Source of the DNA: Alphaproteobacteria bacterium
GTDB taxonomy: Bacteria > Pseudomonadota > Alphaproteobacteria > Rhodobacterales > Rhodobacteraceae
Direction: 5' to 3'
NCBI GenBank assembly: GCA_013151535.1
Contig: JAADIC010000257.1
Coordinates: 1 to 6,379, forward strand
DNA length: 6,379 bases
The position numbers were made by a program, and so were the translations under genes. The notes under the pieces are model-generated. The model saw nothing but the letters and a program-made list of their open reading frames with translations, did no database searches and had not been told where the DNA came from. This document shows positions 4,584 through 6,379 of the stretch, piece by piece (position 1 is the first letter of the stretch; each line of letters opens with the position of its first letter).

Positions 4584-6035
4584 CTACGCCTGATGGATCT
4601 GCACATACTCGAAATCGCCCGGCTTGTTGTCAATGCCCACGCGCGGCGGGGCGATCCAGCCAGCGTATTCACCCGGCTCAAGCACGGTGACCATCAGGGA
4701 CTGAATGAAATCACCATCCGCCGTGGAGGGCAGCCACTCGTCACGCCGTGCGGCCCAGTCATCCGCCGAAATCACATCGCCTTCGGGTGTGATCGGCGCG
4801 TCCTTAAAGGCACCGATTTGCCGGTGGAAACCACCATGCGGCAGTTTCATCTCAAACGCGACACCATTCTTTTTAATCAGCGCATTCCAGCGTTTCACCC
4901 CACCCAGCGCATCTTTGGAATAATCATCGCGCAGGCGCATGTTGATCGCTGTCAGGGCCGGAACCTCGCGCAGCAGGATTTTACCGTTCACATATTCCGA
5001 CACCGGATAGGTCGCGTCTTTGAGGCGGTGATCGTCATCAATCTTGGTTTCCTGATAGCGGCCTTTGATGCCGGAATTGAAGGCATTGGCAGCATTTGTC
5101 GACACTTCCGAGCCGAACAAATCAAGCGACAGGGTATAGTGCAGGTTCAGCTTTTTCTGGATCGTCGGCAGGTCAATCACACCGAGCGCCCGGATTTTGT
5201 CGATGTCCGTGGGGTCGGTGATACCCGCCGCATTCATCGCCTCGCAAGTGCGCTGGATGGTGCGACCGACGCCGGTTTCGCCGACGAACATGTGGTGCGC
5301 TTCTTCGGTCAGCATGAAACGACAGGTGCGCGACAGCGGATCAAAGCCTGATTGCGCCAGCGCTTCTAGCTGCATTTTACCGTCACGATCAGTGAAATAG
5401 GTGAACATGAAGAACGACAGCCAATCCGGCGTTTCTTCGTTGAACGCGCCCAGCATGCGGGGTTTTTCTGCGGAACCGGATTGGCGCAGCAGCAATTCAT
5501 CCGCCTCTTCGCGGCCATCCTTGCCGAAATATTTTTGCAGGATATAAACCATCGCCCAGAGGTGGCGGCCTTCCTCGACATTGACTTGAAACAGGTTGCG
5601 CAGGTCGTAAAGCGACGGCGCGGTTTTGCCCAGGAAACGTTGCTGTTCAACGCTGGCTGGCTCCGTGTCACCCTGAATAACCACAAGGCGGCGCATGAGC
5701 GAGCGGTATTCGCCGGGCACTTCCTGCCACGCGGGTTCGCCCAGATGTTCACCGCAAGGAATGCGACGATCCTCAACCTGCGGGGCCAGCAGGATGCCCC
5801 AGCGGTATTCCGGCATCTTGACGTAATCAAATTTGGCCCAGCCCTTGGGATCAACCGACACGGCGGTGCGCAGGTAAACCAGGTCTTCCAGAAACCCGTC
5901 AGGGCCGGAACCCTTCCACCAGTTGATATAGCCGGGATGCCATTTTTCCAACGCTTTCAGGATGCGCCGATCACTTGAAAGGCCGACATTATTGGGGATT
6001 TGGGTGTCATAGCTGACATTGATGAGATCGAGCAT
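4584..6035 (-). CDS. boxB: BoxB, di-iron oxygenase component of benzoyl-CoA 2,3-epoxidase
   Basis: The 483-residue cytoplasmic enzyme inserts one oxygen atom into benzoyl-CoA to give 2,3-epoxybenzoyl-CoA, using electrons from BoxA. It is full length for the family. Carboxylate and histidine ligands of a class I di-iron centre are visible in VNVEEGRHLW (151-160, E154/E155 and H158) and FMLTEEAHHMFVG (240-252, E244/E245 and H247/H248). Other strongly family-like segments are WHPGYINWWKGSGP (32-45), PEYRWGILLAPQVEDRRIPCGEH (75-97), LFQVNVEEGRH and ETPDWLSFFMFTYFTDRDGK (201-220). The ATG at 6035 follows AGGAGG at a 5-base spacing, the best ribosome site in the window. Only 23 bases separate it from the boxC stop, so boxC and boxB are clearly one operon. 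The gap to boxA downstream is longer and holds two palindromes. Confidence 0.97.
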   Translation of the reverse strand: MLDLINVSYDTQIPNNVGLSSDRRILKALEKWHPGYINWWKGSGPDGFLEDLVYLRTAVSVDPKGWAKFDYVKMPEYRWGILLAPQVEDRRIPCGEHLGEPAWQEVPGEYRSLMRRLVVIQGDTEPASVEQQRFLGKTAPSLYDLRNLFQVNVEEGRHLWAMVYILQKYFGKDGREEADELLLRQSGSAEKPRMLGAFNEETPDWLSFFMFTYFTDRDGKMQLEALAQSGFDPLSRTCRFMLTEEAHHMFVGETGVGRTIQRTCEAMNAAGITDPTDIDKIRALGVIDLPTIQKKLNLHYTLSLDLFGSEVSTNAANAFNSGIKGRYQETKIDDDHRLKDATYPVSEYVNGKILLREVPALTAINMRLRDDYSKDALGGVKRWNALIKKNGVAFEMKLPHGGFHRQIGAFKDAPITPEGDVISADDWAARRDEWLPSTADGDFIQSLMVTVLEPGEYAGWIAPPRVGIDNKPGDFEYVQIHQA

Positions 6036-6058
6036 TTTGCCCTCCTGTTGAATTTCGT

Positions 6059-6379
6059 TCAGACGCGGCGGCGGTCATATTCGCCGCGCATGCCGGTTCC
6101 GTAGCGTTGCAAGGCGCCCTTTTCGCCAACCGCATTGGGGCGCTGGAATATCCAGTTCTGCCATGCGGTCAGACGGCCAAAGATGCGGGTTTCCATGGTT
6201 TCAGGGCCGGCAAAGCGCAGGTTTGCCTCCATTCCCGTCATCGCATCGGGCGAGAAACTGGCGCGTTCTTCCAGAAAGACCCGGATTTCATCCTCCCAGT
6301 CGATATCATCGAAAGCGTAGGTGACAAGGCCCAGATCGTCGGCCTGTTCCGCTTCCAGCGGGGTGCCGATTTGGGCTTG
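6059..6379 (-). CDS. boxC: BoxC, 2,3-epoxybenzoyl-CoA dihydrolase, C-terminal part (start outside window)
   Basis: The frame is open from the window edge to the TGA at 6059-6061, giving the last 106 residues. The start lies beyond base 6379. BoxC is a crotonase-superfamily enzyme that opens the epoxide ring of 2,3-epoxybenzoyl-CoA with two waters, yielding 3,4-dehydroadipyl-CoA semialdehyde and formate. The visible part has EADDLGLVTYAFDDIDW-like crotonase sequence (here EAEQADDLGLVTYAFDDIDW), a helical ARMS-like region, and the characteristic BoxC ending ETRIFGRLTAWQNWIFQRPNAVG...ALQRYGTG. The active-site part is not in the window. It is followed after 23 bases by boxB on the same strand, and the operon promoter must lie further right. 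Confidence 0.93.
   Translation of the reverse strand, partial: QAQIGTPLEAEQADDLGLVTYAFDDIDWEDEIRVFLEERASFSPDAMTGMEANLRFAGPETMETRIFGRLTAWQNWIFQRPNAVGEKGALQRYGTGMRGEYDRRRV

Noticed and set aside
4356..5351. A 331-codon open frame on the + strand opposite boxB and the start of boxA
   Set aside because: It is antisense to well-conserved BoxB and BoxA coding sequence, has no recognisable domain, and long antisense frames are expected in GC-rich DNA.

Overview
The window looks like a chromosomal segment of an alphaproteobacterium, most likely of the Rhodobacterales. This is inferred from the aerobic benzoyl-CoA (box) genes, the GC-rich codon use, a YbjN-type secreted protein of a kind I associate with that order, and short CCCCGCA/TGCGGGG palindromes common in alphaproteobacterial intergenic DNA. 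No marker fixes the genus.

Layout: a complete tRNA-Thr(GGT) lies on the + strand at the left end. Every protein gene is on the minus strand, so transcription runs from right to left. Read in that direction the order is: the C-terminal part of boxC (cut by the window edge), boxB, a 90-bp gap holding two inverted REP-like palindromes, boxA, a hotdog-fold acyl-CoA thioesterase overlapping the end of boxA, a 65-bp gap with a candidate promoter and operator, the XRE/shikimate-kinase-like regulator boxR, then two secreted-protein genes. The first of these is an SH3b / beta-gamma-crystallin / uncharacterised-domain protein and the second is a YbjN-domain protein.

How the genes work together: BoxA takes electrons from NADPH and passes them to the di-iron oxygenase BoxB, which makes 2,3-epoxybenzoyl-CoA. 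BoxC opens the ring hydrolytically to 3,4-dehydroadipyl-CoA semialdehyde and formate. The thioesterase probably releases CoA from benzoyl-CoA or dead-end thioesters. BoxR is expected to repress the pathway until benzoyl-CoA binds. The two secreted-protein genes downstream have no visible link to aromatic degradation.

Main points for a second look: BoxA has Asp in place of a cluster-ligand Cys in its second ferredoxin motif; a TGCA-rich operator overlaps an internal promoter in front of boxR; an inverted REP pair sits directly upstream of a boxA start that lacks a Shine-Dalgarno sequence; and the modular SH3b/crystallin protein keeps two intact calcium motifs. I found no CRISPR array, insertion sequence or clearly new defence or mobile system. 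The window is mostly a recognisable catabolic operon with local oddities.
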